Shown here piece by piece: positions 25,095-35,752 of a stretch of 64,000 nt of DNA; the first letter of the stretch is position 1; each line of letters starts with the position of its first letter. The notes beneath the pieces were generated by a model. The model saw nothing but the letters and a program-made list of their open reading frames with translations, was not told the DNA's origin and searched no databases. A program made the translations under genes and the position numbers. This DNA is from Gordionus sp. m RMFG-2023. Its lineage: Eukaryota > Nematomorpha > Gordioida > Chordodea > Parachordodidae. The stretch lies in NCBI RefSeq assembly GCF_954871325.1, contig NC_088779.1, forward strand, positions 28,320,869 through 28,384,868, written 5' to 3'.

Positions 25095-25869
25095 ATTTAG
25101 TATATTATAGGATTTAAGCCATACTACTTATATTTAAAGTAATAATTTTTGGCCCAATACTCGTCCCAATCTAGGATTTTGTACAAATATTAAGAAGTAT
25201 AATGTCTATCTGTAAAATAAATTTAAAAGAAAAAAAGAGCAATTTTTATTTTATAGCCATTTCCGGTTTTTGGTATTAGACTTTTTTTCACAAAAATATT
25301 TCTTATGTCATATTAAAGAGCTATTTTAGAGCTATTTAATAAAATTTAAATAATGTCTTAGGCTTAATTACTTTTTGAGATATTTAAAATTAAATATAGT
25401 GTATTTTGGAATTTCCACGTTTCTCAAGATGGCCATATCTCACGAAGTAAGCTGAGTTGAGAATTAAAATTTTATATTATTACTACTTAGTGTATATACT
25501 ACCATCATACAGGCTTAATTACTTTTTGAGATATTTAAAATTAAATATAGTGTATTTTGGAATTTCCACGTTTCTCAAGATGGCCATATCTCACGAAGTA
25601 AGCTGAGTTGAGAATTAAAATTTTATATTATTACTACTTAGTGTATATACTACCATCATACAGGCTTAATTACTTTTTGAGATATTTAAAATTAAATATA
25701 GTGTATTTTGGAATTTCCACGTTTCTCAAGATGGCCATATCTCACGAAGTAAGCTGAGTTGAGAATTAAAATTTATATTATTACTACTTAGTGTATATAC
25801 AACCATCATACAAATTTTTAAAAAAATCAAAGGGGGTCGGGTTGAGAATCGACTTTTTTTGGTTGATTT
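25095..25869 (-). repeat. Right inverted arm of large element
   Basis: Reverse complement of the left arm with two extra copies of a 151-bp internal unit. Confidence 0.7.
25360..25810. repeat. 151-bp tandem repeat, three units
   Basis: Units start at 25360, 25511 and 25662, each with AGGCTTAATTACTTTTTGAG, and are almost identical; the third lacks one base in a T-run. The left arm of the element has only one unit, so the expansion is local and recent. Confidence 0.92.
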
Positions 25870-25956
25870 AACTTTGTTCTTTTTCTTACGTTTAATTTAT
25901 CCCAAATCACAAATCAAATAAATATTATTACACAAAAATCAAGGTTTTATAATAGT

Positions 25957-26123
25957 GTTGTTAAACGGCTCGTTTTGAGCCGATTTTTAAAAACGGCTTA
26001 CATAATATTTTATCCAGAAAAATATTACGCAAACCTGAAGATTTTGTTCATGGAAGGAGCAAAGGTCTAGACATATTGTATCGAAATTTTGAGAAATCGG
26101 CTCAAAACGAGCCGTTTAACAAC
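25957..26123. mobile_element. MITE family A, best-preserved copy
   Basis: A 167-bp element. The left terminus GTTGTTAAACGGCTCGTTTT and the right terminus AAAACGAGCCGTTTAACAAC are perfect inverted repeats, extending to about 30 bp. The interior holds TCCAGAAAAATATTACGCAA and GAAGATTTTGTTCATGG, the landmarks used to find the other copies. Flanking AGT on both sides may be a short target duplication. No coding capacity. Confidence 0.85.
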
Positions 26124-26283
26124 AGTATTTTATAACCTTCTCTTTTTCTCTATAAATATAAATTTATTAATAATTTATTTATTATCGTAATTATTTATAA
26201 TATTAATCGATTTATTTATCTATGATGCGCATATAGATGATATGCAAATAATAAATAATAGATTAAACTCTGCCAAACCCTCT

Positions 26284-26570
26284 ACACCCCTTTAACACTT
26301 TTCATGTGCATAAAAGTTCTCACCATCGGTTCCACCTGGGCCATTAGACTGCCGGTGGCATGCTGAAGTCAAGCTGTGCTTTATATCATGATCGCCGCAA
26401 AATTTTTTAAATAAAGAACTGATGAAATTGGTGCCATTATCTGTAAGTATTAAATATGTATTCAGATATACCAAATAGGCTGATTGTCTTCATCAATTCT
26501 TTTATCGTAATTTTCGTAGTCATATATTTGACCGATGTAATTATGGGAAATTTAAGCATCAACTATTAAT
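26284..26570 (-). pseudogene. Ty3/gypsy integrase core fragment
   Basis: On the minus strand a frame reads LTDNGTNFISSLFKKF and a short way on RQSNG, matching the second catalytic Asp region of retroviral-type integrases. Upstream in shifted frames, KFPIIT and IKELMKTISLFGI match the corresponding part of the gypsy element at 34740-34860. It is a decayed relic of the same or a sister element in opposite orientation, with frameshifts and no remaining LTR. Confidence 0.65.
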
Positions 26571-26617
26571 AATTAAAATCTATTGAAAAATAGTCCAGCA
26601 TAACTAATGTGTAACCT

Positions 26618-26766
26618 CACAAATGACTTTGGAAGAGAAGAGAAGAGAAGAGAGAGAAGAGAAGAGAAGAGAAGAGAAGAGAAGAAGAAGAGAAGAGAGA
26701 GAAGAAGAGAAGAGAAGAGAAGAGAAGAAGAAGAGAAGAGAAGAAAGAGAAGAGAAGAGAAGAGAA
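26618..26766 (+). repeat. GA-rich pentanucleotide microsatellite
   Basis: About 150 bp built from AGAAG/GAAGA units with occasional extra AGA or GA. The charged E/R/K-rich or S/L/F-rich open frames over it are artefacts of the repeat. Confidence 0.95.
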
Positions 26767-26889
26767 TATACTTCTCTTAATTTTTCCGGTTCTTGGTTCA
26801 CGCCTATTTTATCTTTATTTTTTTTAGACTTTTTCCTAGGCATGATATAATTTTTTTTAAAAAAATATGTAAAATTGCTGCTTATTGTG

Positions 26890-26960
26890 TAAAATAATAT
26901 AGATCAAATAATATTGCGCCATCTAATGGATATTAATTTTATAATCTTTTAATTTAACCT
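26890..26960 (-). repeat. Fragment of dispersed repeat R3 (inverted)
   Basis: The reverse complement contains AAATTAATATCCATTAGATG followed by GCGCAATA, resembling TAAATTAACATCCATTAGGT at 30760 and the equivalent at 36236. Short and diverged. Confidence 0.35.
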
Positions 26961-26969
26961 CCCTTTTTT

Positions 26970-28067
26970 ATATATTTTAGAAGTTATGGCTAACTATGTT
27001 GATTAGCCTATATATAGTATAATTTATACCTTATTAAGTTAAAGGCATAATTACGCAAAAAAAACTATTACGGATAGCTATATTGACCCCTCCTCACCCC
27101 TTTTCTATGATTTGTTAGTGTACTAATTATTGTTATTAAATTCTTCCCCCCATATACCTACCCCCTTTCCCTTTACAATGTATTAAATGATTGTATTCCA
27201 TTTTAAGGAAAAATGTCATAAATTTTTTTTTTAAAAAATAACATTATAAAAATTATACTATCACTTACACATGCATAGGTAAATTTTAGTGGATGCTAGA
27301 GTTATTTTTTGAATTTAACTGATGCATGTTCTGATAAATTAGTTTAAACGTTTTATAGTTTTTACTATTGTTAGGCGATATTTTAAATATTAATATGTTC
27401 AAATTGATTTAAAAAGTTTTATATGTATTTTTTACTGTTTTTAGGCTAAATTTTTGTTATATATAAAACATACAATTTACTTTTTTTAGAGCATAATTTT
27501 TTGACTGTGTTTAGACTTCGGTATTTTTTTTAATTCGCTTATAATTTTTATTTTGCAAATTCGTTATAAAAATAAAATCACTTACCAACTTTGTTAATTC
27601 TATCCTATCAAATTGAAACCCAACACTCCCATTCGAACCCTCCCGTTTTCCTACATTATTAAAATATTTGGTGCTAAGATTTAGATAAAGCAATGTAGAG
27701 AATAATTTTTTAATCTATAATTTTAAAAATTAAATTAAATTGAAATAAATCGAATATAATAATTTTATTTAATTTTTATTTTATATATGGTGCCAAATAT
27801 ATAAAACAAAAATACATAAATAAATTAAAATCAGTTATTTTTGTTTCCTATATCTAATATATTTTATCAACCTCACTAGCCTAAATTAGGTATTGTCTTT
27901 TATATAGAATCCTTTTATTTTAATAAATTTTAAATATCATTTTATAAACTATTTGTTTTCGTAAACAGTAATTCTAATTTTAATATTTAAATGATTTTTA
28001 AATATTCATATATCTAACAATTCATTGTTTGTTGTAGCTGTTGAAAAAAAGAAGAAATAAATTTAAT
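26970..28067. other. AT-rich sequence, no gene seen
   Basis: No supported gene. The small frame at 27511-27693 (minus) has no recognisable content. Confidence 0.35.
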
Positions 28068-28258
28068 ATAATATATCAAATGTCAGTTATTTTCTGACAG
28101 GAGAATTAGTGCTTCCTTGTGGATGGGAGTGAAACGAAATCATCACATGGGGTTTTTTGGTAAAGAACAATAAAAGTTTCTTTGTGTGTGCGGTTTGGAG
28201 TGAAGAAGACATTATATTGGATGAAGACGGGATTGATCGGGAAGATTTAGCAATTTAA
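28068..28258 (+). CDS. Possible coding relic with internal TGA
   Basis: One frame reads FLTGELVLPCGWE, a TGA, then EIITWGFLVKNNKSFFVCAV and an acidic tail SEEDIILDEDGIDREDLAI before TAA. Composition is protein-like. No family is recognised and the internal stop suggests a pseudogene or an unrecognised splice. Confidence 0.22.
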
Positions 28259-28546
28259 TGATTATCGTTTATGATACTTAGATATATTTTATAGATTTTT
28301 GAATGAATAAATTGGGTTTAGATATTTGTATGAATAAATTGGATTTTTAGACTATATGGGAACTTGGACTATTTCTAGTTGGATTGTTTTGGATTGATAA
28401 GTTATATTTTTAGAGGGAAGGATCGAGAGTAAGGGGCATTTTTCTATAATAATACTATTTTTCCTTTCTTTTTTTAAAAAAAATTAAATATGAAATAAGT
28501 AAGAATGATATATTTTGGCATTATGTCAATTAGGAGAGGTGTTAAT

Positions 28547-28806
28547 TCAACGCGGCGACAATTCGGCGCGTATCTAATACAGTTGCAATTTATTATAAAT
28601 TTATTGCATAAAAATAGAATGATTAAATAGAAGTCATTTTGAATGTTGGGCAAAAATCTCAATTTTATTTACTAACCAATAAAAAATTTAATAATATCAA
28701 AAAAAAATTAACAACCAATATTTTTACCTCTTTCTTTGCTGGACCAATTTACCACATTATAAAATATGTTGATTAGTAGCGCACCGAATTTTCCCCGCCG
28801 AATTGA
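28547..28806. mobile_element. Short inverted-repeat element
   Basis: A 260-bp element. The left end TCAACGCGGCGACAATTCGG and the reverse complement of the right end TCAATTCGGCGGGGAAAATT share an imperfect ~35-bp inverted terminus, each continuing to a CGGYGCG-TA-CTAAT block. G+C-rich tips in an AT-rich background are typical of MITEs. No ORF. Confidence 0.55.
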
Positions 28807-28809
28807 TGT

Positions 28810-30610
28810 GGAAACATTTATTTTAAAGATGTCTTGTCATGATTTCGGATATGCCATATACCTAATATAAGCCATTCTGAATTGATTAAATTTTACGAAA
28901 GATATGGACTTCAATTTTGATTCTTTGAAATAATTGTTAATATTATTTGTGTAGGATGACATCATCTAAATATCTGCTTGTTTGTGTATTATTAATTTGT
29001 AATAAACTAGGAAAGTGTCAATTGTCATTATTATCATTTGTGATCCTAAAATATTTGTATAAAAAGTTTTGTTTAAACATTATCTTTATAATTTCAGTTA
29101 ATAACATAAAATGTAAATATCAGAATTGTATTAGTATTTATTAGTTTATTATAATAAAGGAATATACCGACAGTAAAGATAATGGAAAGTCAAATAACCC
29201 TAAAAAATTTTTATTTTAAAAATCTCTTTTTTTTCTTTCTATTTTTCGAATTTACCTTGTGATATATTTTATTCTTTATTTTAGCATTTTTTTTAAATCT
29301 TTAAATCTTTTCATTACAAATCTACTCCTATTATTAATTTGTTAGATTTAAAAGGGAATTTAATAGTGCGCGTATGGATTGTTTATTTTTAATTTATTTT
29401 AACCCCCATTACCCATATAATTTCTAAAAGATTTTGGAATCTTGCGACAAATCCATTTCTCTCTTAAATTTGTTAGATATCGGGTTATTTCCTGTTGCCA
29501 GATCTCCCTCTTTTGGCGTAATTTCCCTATTTTTCACTTTAGTTCACGCCGAAATACTCCATCTATTGATTTACACTTTCTTCCGATATTCCTAAGAAAA
29601 AATTCTCCCCAAATTAATTTTTTTTCGATCTCCAAATAAATATTTTTTTAATAATTTGTTATGATAAATCATATAATAAATACTTCCCCCTGATTCTGAT
29701 GATGAAAATGATTCTTATATAAATGTGAAGTAAATATTTTATATAATTTTGATATTTTAGAAGTAAGCAATTTGTTATTTAAAATTTTAACAGATGCCCT
29801 AATAATAATTTTTCATTAATTAAATAACAGTTTCTCATGATATTTCAACTTATCAATAACTATTATGGCTCTGTTGTAATACAATCGCATCATTTCAAAA
29901 TGAAGCTAATAAATTCATTAAAACAATCATTTCGTATTTAGAAAAAAAGATATGAAATAATAAATGGATATATCTAAATATTATAAGTTCGATAACAAAT
30001 TCAAATTATAGGAAGTTGAATTAATTAATAATCATATTTAATATAAAAGAATTCTAATTAGTATAATTATTTCAGAAATTCGTTGCTTTAAATACACTAT
30101 AAAATAAAATAAATATATATTGAATTTGGCTCATAAAACAAATGGGTACTTTTTGTTTTAAAAGAACATTGCGTTGCAATATTATATTCTCGTTATCACA
30201 AAAGCTGATTCAAAAGCACATATTTAGTTTAATAAAAAATTTCTGGCCTAAAAGATCGTAATTCGGTTATATTTATCAGCTTTGGAAAGCGGAATTAATG
30301 ATCAAAATATAATTTTAATTATATTTGTAAAGATTTTAAGGAATATTAAACAAAAAATAAAAAATTTAATTTTAATAACAGAAAAACCTTTTGAAAATTA
30401 CGATTTAAAATAATATTTATTTATATTTAAAAAAATATTTAATAATTTTATATTTAAAAAAAAAATTAATATAGTATCATCTTTTATTTTAATGGCGTAT
30501 TAGATATATTCATTTTAAATAAAGTAATTATCATCGGTAAAATTAACGTTATTTATTATAAAATTTTACACATATGTCTTTACCTCAAGATGTTATTTAT
30601 TTAATAAATT
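28810..30610. other. AT-rich sequence, no gene seen
   Basis: Open frames at 28947-29144 and 29442-29639 (plus) are AT-driven and unrecognised. Nothing else is supported. Confidence 0.35.
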
Positions 30611-30617
30611 GTTGTTG

Positions 30618-31230
30618 CATGATTTAAGCGAAATTATAAACAAATTATGATCATAACTCAAATCCAAATATGAGAAACAAATAGATTAATTAATAAGCTC
30701 ATTATTTTGAAAAACGAGACATTTTGTTATATAACTTCCATTAAAACTTTAAAATATTATAAATTAACATCCATTAGGTGGCGTAATCGATTTTTAAAAA
30801 ATATTATCACAAGAAATTAACGTTTTCTCTTCATTATTAAAATACAATCACTTCCTATATAAGAATAAAATGATATATAAATTTTTTTAAAGCTTTTAAT
30901 TAATAAAGGTAGGGAGTTAAAATAGTTTTGCTCAATAATTCCTCTTCCTTTAAAGATCCATGAAAAAGAGTTAAAAATGCATTTAATTTTCCCCCTTTAG
31001 CTTCCACCTATTCTAAAGGATGTCCACTAATGAGAGGTAAAAAGTTATATTTCTTCGCCTAAAAAAACTAGGTTATTCCATCCCAACTTTTTGTCAAAAA
31101 TGATTTTTTTTTATTATAAATCTATTATTTAAGAATATATTATTCATATTTACGTCAAAAAATTCAAAACTTTTCAAATATAAAATTAATCATAGCTAAT
31201 ATTAGATTATTCTATCTCCCTATTTTTTTT
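30618..31230 (+). repeat. Dispersed repeat R3, uninterrupted copy
   Basis: Matches in order the interrupted copy at about 31670-31735 plus 36159-36510. Landmarks are AAACAAATTATGAT, AAATCCAAATATG, AAAAACGAGACATT, ATAAATTAACATCCAT, CTTTTTGTCAAAAAT, TTTAAGAATATATTA and TTAATCATAGCTAAT. It gives the empty-site sequence for the nested insertions at 31.7-36.2 kb. Confidence 0.65.
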
Positions 31231-32033
31231 TAGTATATTTAAAATGATAATATTCCATTTGCAAAAAATAATCAATCCATTCAGCATGATTTTTTTAAGG
31301 ATTTAAAATATAAAAAATAAATTCCGATGATTCTATAAGGCCGAACTCAAACAAATCCTTGAACTGCTTTGAAAGAAAAAAATAACCTGAAAACAGTTTG
31401 TTGACGAAAATACAAACTATACAATACGCATGCTGAAAATATCATCAACATCTATCTATATTTTTAAATGAATAAAGAATTATTACACTAACATGCGTAA
31501 ATATTAAAATCTTGTATTGATTTGAATATTTAAAAATTTGATATCAAGTTATTTTTTTTAAAAAAAATTTCTAAATATTGATATCCCATATTTCTGGAGC
31601 TTTTTGAACACTATATTAAACCAATTTTTCTATAGCAACTTATTACGCTAGCTAAAAGACTTAGGAACCACACACATCATCGAAATATTAAACAAATTAT
31701 GATATTATCTCAATCCAAATATGGGTAGTAAATAGTGTTGTATCTGCCACTTTCTAAGTGACAGCTATCAACATTATTTTCTTATGTTTGTATTATTTTA
31801 TTTCATCTATTTTTATTCTAGATTATGGATTTTTGCCTCGAATACATTTTCTTTTTTTTCCCCGATTTAATTTTTTGATTTAAATATTTATTTCCAGATT
31901 TTATTTATTTTAGTCCTGGACATATTTGTAATATTCATTTTGTACATTATTTTATTTTGCAATTCGTGGAATATGATATTATTGGATATTGGGATTTTTG
32001 GAAAATAAAAAGATAAAAATAAATAATTATATT

Positions 32034-32351
32034 TGTGAATATGACTAATTTATATGTCATATTATATTTATATTTTTTGAAGGTTTTATATTATATATAA
32101 TTTTCTTTTTTTGACAACCTATGATTTGAATAATTTTTATTTTGTCCTTTTGTAAAAATCTTTTATTTTTTTAAGGACCTTTTAAATTATAGTAATTTTC
32201 GTAAATGTTAATATGTAAATAGTATTAAAATAATAATATATATATAGCTGTAAAAATTGTAAATATCCAGAGATATAAATTTTATAGAATTGAAACAATA
32301 AAATTAATAAAATAAATTAAACTCTACTACATGCCTTCCTTGTGTTTATCA
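32034..32351 (+). repeat. 5' LTR of gypsy element
   Basis: 318 bp, from TGTGAATATGA to TTTATCA, preceded by ATATT. It differs from the 3' LTR by a dozen-base indel near its end and scattered substitutions, so the insertion is not very recent. Confidence 0.9.
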
Positions 32352-32362
32352 TGGTGGCAGCG
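32352..32362 (+). promoter_or_regulatory. Primer binding site
   Basis: TGGTGGCAGCG follows the 5' LTR directly. A TGG start matches the complement of a tRNA CCA end. The tRNA itself was not identified. Confidence 0.6.
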
Positions 32363-32452
32363 TACTTATTAATAATAACATTGCCTTTGGAAACTATTAT
32401 AAAAAGATATTTTGACAATAATAAAAGAGATTTCTCTTATACGTTACATGAT

Positions 32453-32593
32453 TCTATGACAATTATTATGATACGTTATGACAGACTGGAAGACATGCAA
32501 GAGGCTTTTGAACTGATAAATGGAAAGGAATACTTTGACACGACTGAAAGATTATTTATACTCAAGGCTCGTAGATATCAAAGAGACTTATAA
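32453..32593 (+). pseudogene. gag-like fragment (N-terminal)
   Basis: An open frame after the primer site, ending in TAA at 32591-32593, includes YDRLEDMQEAFELINGKEYF. Its upstream part overlaps the LTR and is unlikely to be coding. It is assigned to gag by position only. Confidence 0.4.
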
Positions 32594-32679
32594 TAATATC
32601 AACTATAGTCGTATTGTATTTACATAAACATATATGATAAATTATAATTATAAATATTAATATTATATAATAAAGTATT

Positions 32680-32996
32680 AAACCTTTAGTTAAAAATACT
32701 ATAATAGAATGCCCTATATATAATAATAATGTTGAGGTTTTTCTTAAAAAATTCGATAATATATTTAAAGATCCACAATATACCGATATAGAAAAAGCAT
32801 ACGCATTTACGCAGAGGTTACCTGATGATCTTTACCTGAGACTAGAGGCGATATGCACTCCTACGGAATTTAGCAATCCATCAATCGTACTCGAGAGATT
32901 TAAACTTTTACAGCCAGACAATTCGAACATAGCGTATTTGAAAGAATTCAGTGAAGTAGTACAAGAAAAAAATGAAAAAAATATATTCAACCAATA
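32680..32996 (+). pseudogene. gag capsid-like fragment
   Basis: An open stretch without a start reads VEVFLKKFDNIFKDPQYTD, KAYAFTQRLPDDLYLRLEA and ERFKLLQPDNSNIAYLKEF. It has the helical, charged character of a retrotransposon capsid. TAA at 32994-32996 and later stops separate it from the basic domain downstream. Confidence 0.5.
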
Positions 32997-33154
32997 AAGA
33001 TATACGTCAGAAAATTTCACAAGTAGAAAGTTTAGATATTCATGAAATATAAAAATTAGGAAAGGGGATTGAGGATGAAGAAGCTTATGACAAAATAATT
33101 AATAAAATTGATAATATAAAAATAGAAGATACATCCGAGATAAAACAAATAGAA

Positions 33155-33484
33155 ATGCGGAAGGACAATCAGGCGGATACGGATAGAAGAATGATGAAAT
33201 ACGATGATCGAAATAGAGGAGTAGATGCACAAACGAATTACGTCCATAGAAATCAATGGAGGCCTAGATACGACAGTTATCAAAGAAATAATTATCAAGA
33301 GAATAATTTCTATCTTCGTTTTCAAAATAATTTTAATCCTCGATATCAAAACAATTTCAATTCAAGATATGTGAATAATTACGAGCCAAGACATCGGAAT
33401 AATTATAATCCTAGAGTTAATAGTGGGTATAATGGACCGAGACCGTATAATAATTTTATAAGATTCAACAATAAAAATAATTAA
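33155..33484 (+). CDS. Asn/Arg/Tyr-rich gag tail (nucleocapsid-like)
   Basis: 109 codons dominated by tandem-like R-Y-x-N-N-F/Y units such as FNPRYQNNFNSRYVNNY. There is no CCHC zinc knuckle, so basic and aromatic repeats may serve as the nucleic-acid-binding part of gag. The same composition continues in another frame from 33486 to about 33700 and runs into the protease, with a frame change near 33480. Confidence 0.6.
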   Translation: MRKDNQADTDRRMMKYDDRNRGVDAQTNYVHRNQWRPRYDSYQRNNYQENNFYLRFQNNFNPRYQNNFNSRYVNNYEPRHRNNYNPRVNSGYNGPRPYNNFIRFNNKNN

Positions 33485-33752
33485 TAACTACAATAATTAT
33501 AGATATAATAATAATGATAATTACAAATATAATGAAAATAATTATAGAGATCATAGATATCAAAACGAATCAAGATACATACCAAGATACAATAATAATC
33601 GTGATAATAGTCAGACATACAATAATAGATATAGAATCAATAATAATAATAATAATCCATCAGGATATTCGAATAATATAAATACCGTCGATATAGAGGA
33701 AATAAAGGAGGAAAATAATGATAAAAAGGAACATAGTTTATTTAGAATTGAT

Positions 33753-34162
33753 GTGAATAATATGGAGGATGATGACAGGGCAAATGATGCTTACAAAGTT
33801 ACGATATACCTTAACGATATGCCGGTAGACATGCAGATAGATACCGGGTCGCGCTTTTCAATATTACCTATTAAGATTGCTAGAAAGATAGGAATCAAAG
33901 TCTTAAATAAATCGGATACGAAACTTACTGGCTATGATGGGAAAAGTATTAAATGCTAGGAATCGTTAAAATAAAAGTGAGATATGAAGACAAAACTCAA
34001 AACTTAGATGCGTATGTAGTCGAAAGTGACAAGAATGCACTACTAGGAAGAACATGGATAAAAGTTTTTGGTAACATACTCAATAAATTCGTGAATCTAA
34101 TCGAGGAAAATAATAATGATACGATAGACAATATATTTGTTTTCAAAAACACTCAAAAATAA
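33753..34162 (+). pseudogene. Retrotransposon aspartic protease (frameshifted)
   Basis: The first frame contains the catalytic triplet in QIDTGSRFSILP (Asp at 33840-33842). It stops at 33957-33959, and the second half continues from 33953 in another frame with ALLGRTWI, the flap/LLG region. One frameshift therefore splits it. Its role would be polyprotein cleavage. Confidence 0.8.
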
Positions 34163-34340
34163 TACTTCAATATCAATGCGTTTACAGAAATGGAATTTAG
34201 CAATGGGAGCTTATGATTATACAATAATACATAGACCGGGGAAACAAAACTTGGTGCCCGATTGTTTATCAAGATTAGCATTGATAAATACAGAAAATGT
34301 GATAAATAATATAGATGATAAAGAAATTGTCAAATTATAA
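34160..34340 (+). pseudogene. RNase H C-terminal tail fused next to protease
   Basis: Reads RLQKWNLAMGAYDYTIIHRP, then GKQNLVPDCLSRL, the signature end of the Ty3/gypsy RNase H connection domain. The rest of RNase H and all of the reverse transcriptase are absent, so a large internal deletion ended close to 34160. Confidence 0.85.
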
Positions 34341-34438
34341 GACACACCAATAAACTTCAATCAATTAGTTAAAGAAACAAAGAATGATTAAGAACTAATG
34401 GAAATAATGAACCAATAAAGAACAAAACATACAGAAAC

Positions 34439-34870
34439 ATGGAAATGGAATTGAGTTTGATAAAACATTGTCTATTTAAAGAAAACAGAATAATAATACA
34501 ATTGAACATGAGAAAAGAGATTTTACGCGAACTACATAAAGGACATTTAGGTGCAGGTAAAACGAAAATGTTGGCGAGAGATTATTTGTGGTGGCCTGGT
34601 ATAAACAAGGAGATAGATCTAGAGGTAAAGAATTGTGACGCATGTAACAGATATGCGGATAACCCCCACAAAATACAAAATCAATGGGAGCAACAAAGAT
34701 TTTTGAACGTGTACATATAGATTTTGCACAATTTGAAAACAAAAATTTAATGGTGTTTGTGGATGCGTATAGCAAATTTCCAATCATAAAACGAATGAAA
34801 AACATTACGACGGAATCAACTTTAAAAGAATTGATGAAAATTATAAGCTTATTTGGAATACCATCGTGAC
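34439..34870 (+). pseudogene. Integrase, zinc-binding domain and start of core
   Basis: 34439-34720 has ILRELHKGHLGAGKTK and NCDACN, giving the H-x3-H and C-x2-C of the integrase zinc finger. The frame then changes, and 34684-34869 reads VHIDFAQFENKNLMVFVDAY, with the first catalytic Asp in HIDF, up to SLFGIPS. TGA at 34867-34869 ends it; the next part is in a shifted frame. Confidence 0.85.
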
Positions 34871-35353
34871 GGACAATGGTACGAATTTTACTAGTCAATT
34901 ATTTAAAAAGTTTTATGAAGATTATGGCATAAAACACATACTTACAGCACCTCAGCATCAACAATCGAATGGTCAATGTGAACGGGTGATAAAATGAAAA
35001 TGAGTCTTAAAAGAAATATGGAAAACAACACGAACATAGATTTGGATATAGCTTTAGAGAAATTTTTGTTTAATTATATAAATACGCCGAATGAAAGAAC
35101 GAATATGATACCCAGTAAAGTAATGTTTTCAAGAACGATCAGGACCAAATGGGACTTAATCAAACCTTTGGAAGATAACGAGAATATATTAAGAAGAAAA
35201 ATATCAAAGAATAGAGAAATAGAAATAGGAGACAAGATTTGGTACAAGACGTTTAAAGAAAATATTTGGGATAAAGGAGTAGTAGTACAAAAAGAAGGCA
35301 ACTTGACATACAGAATAGACAATGGACATCATATTATCAGAAGACACAAATAA
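34866..35353 (+). pseudogene. Integrase, rest of core and C-terminal domain
   Basis: Begins VTDNGTNFTSQLFKKF (second Asp), then QQSNGQCERV (catalytic Glu), then TGA at 34995-34997. From 34994 another frame continues to TAA at 35351-35353 with FNYINTPNERT, GDKIWYKTFK and a short SH3-like tail. Frameshift and stop make it inactive. Confidence 0.85.
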
Positions 35354-35737
35354 AAAAGAGAGCATCAATAAATAATACTGAAAAAATTTTTAGAGGGGGA
35401 AGAAGTGAACAAGTTCAAGTTCAAAATTCGAAAATTCAAAGTCAAGTTCAAGTTCAAAATTCAAAGTCAAGTTCAAAAGCGATATGACCTACGACATAGA
35501 AAATGATTGTTATAAATAAATAAAATTTTGTAATAAATTATATATAAAATTTTGAAAGAGAAAAGGGATGATCAATACAAATAGCAAATCAACAAGCAAT
35601 GTTCAACTAACAATGATGTACAACCAACGATGTTTCATGATGTTCGATAATCGATTTAACAAACGATGTTGGGTTCGAGCCAGATCGACAAAATAATGGA
35701 GCTATGAAGGAGATGACAAATGGAGGAAGAGTCACTT

Positions 35738-35752
35738 AGAAAAAGGGGGAGA
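35738..35752 (+). promoter_or_regulatory. Polypurine tract
   Basis: AGAAAAAGGGGGAGA directly precedes the 3' LTR start (TGTTGAAT), as expected for plus-strand priming. Confidence 0.85.

Larger units (their letters stand above)
21082..25869. mobile_element. Large element with ~480-bp inverted ends
   Basis: The sequence from 21082 to about 21565 is repeated as its reverse complement at 25095-25869. Landmarks are AAATCAAC at the tip, a GACCCCCTT block, GTATGATGGT, AGCTGAGTTGAGAATTAAAA (right) against its complement (left), and GGATTTAAGCCATACTACTT near the inner edge. The right arm is longer because a 151-bp stretch is tandemly triplicated. The interior carries two parts of one protein gene separated by ~1.9 kb of foreign-looking sequence. 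The exact tips and target duplication are not resolved. Long ends plus one gene suggest a DNA transposon; I do not assign a superfamily. Confidence 0.65.

Noticed and set aside
25360-25810. CRISPR-like array
   Set aside because: Three contiguous 151-bp units without spacers in a eukaryotic genome: a simple tandem duplication.
26604-26850. Long open frames rich in Glu/Arg or Ser/Leu/Phe
   Set aside because: They are translations of the GA/TC microsatellite.
34476-34898. 140-aa minus-strand frame
   Set aside because: Antisense shadow of the gypsy integrase.
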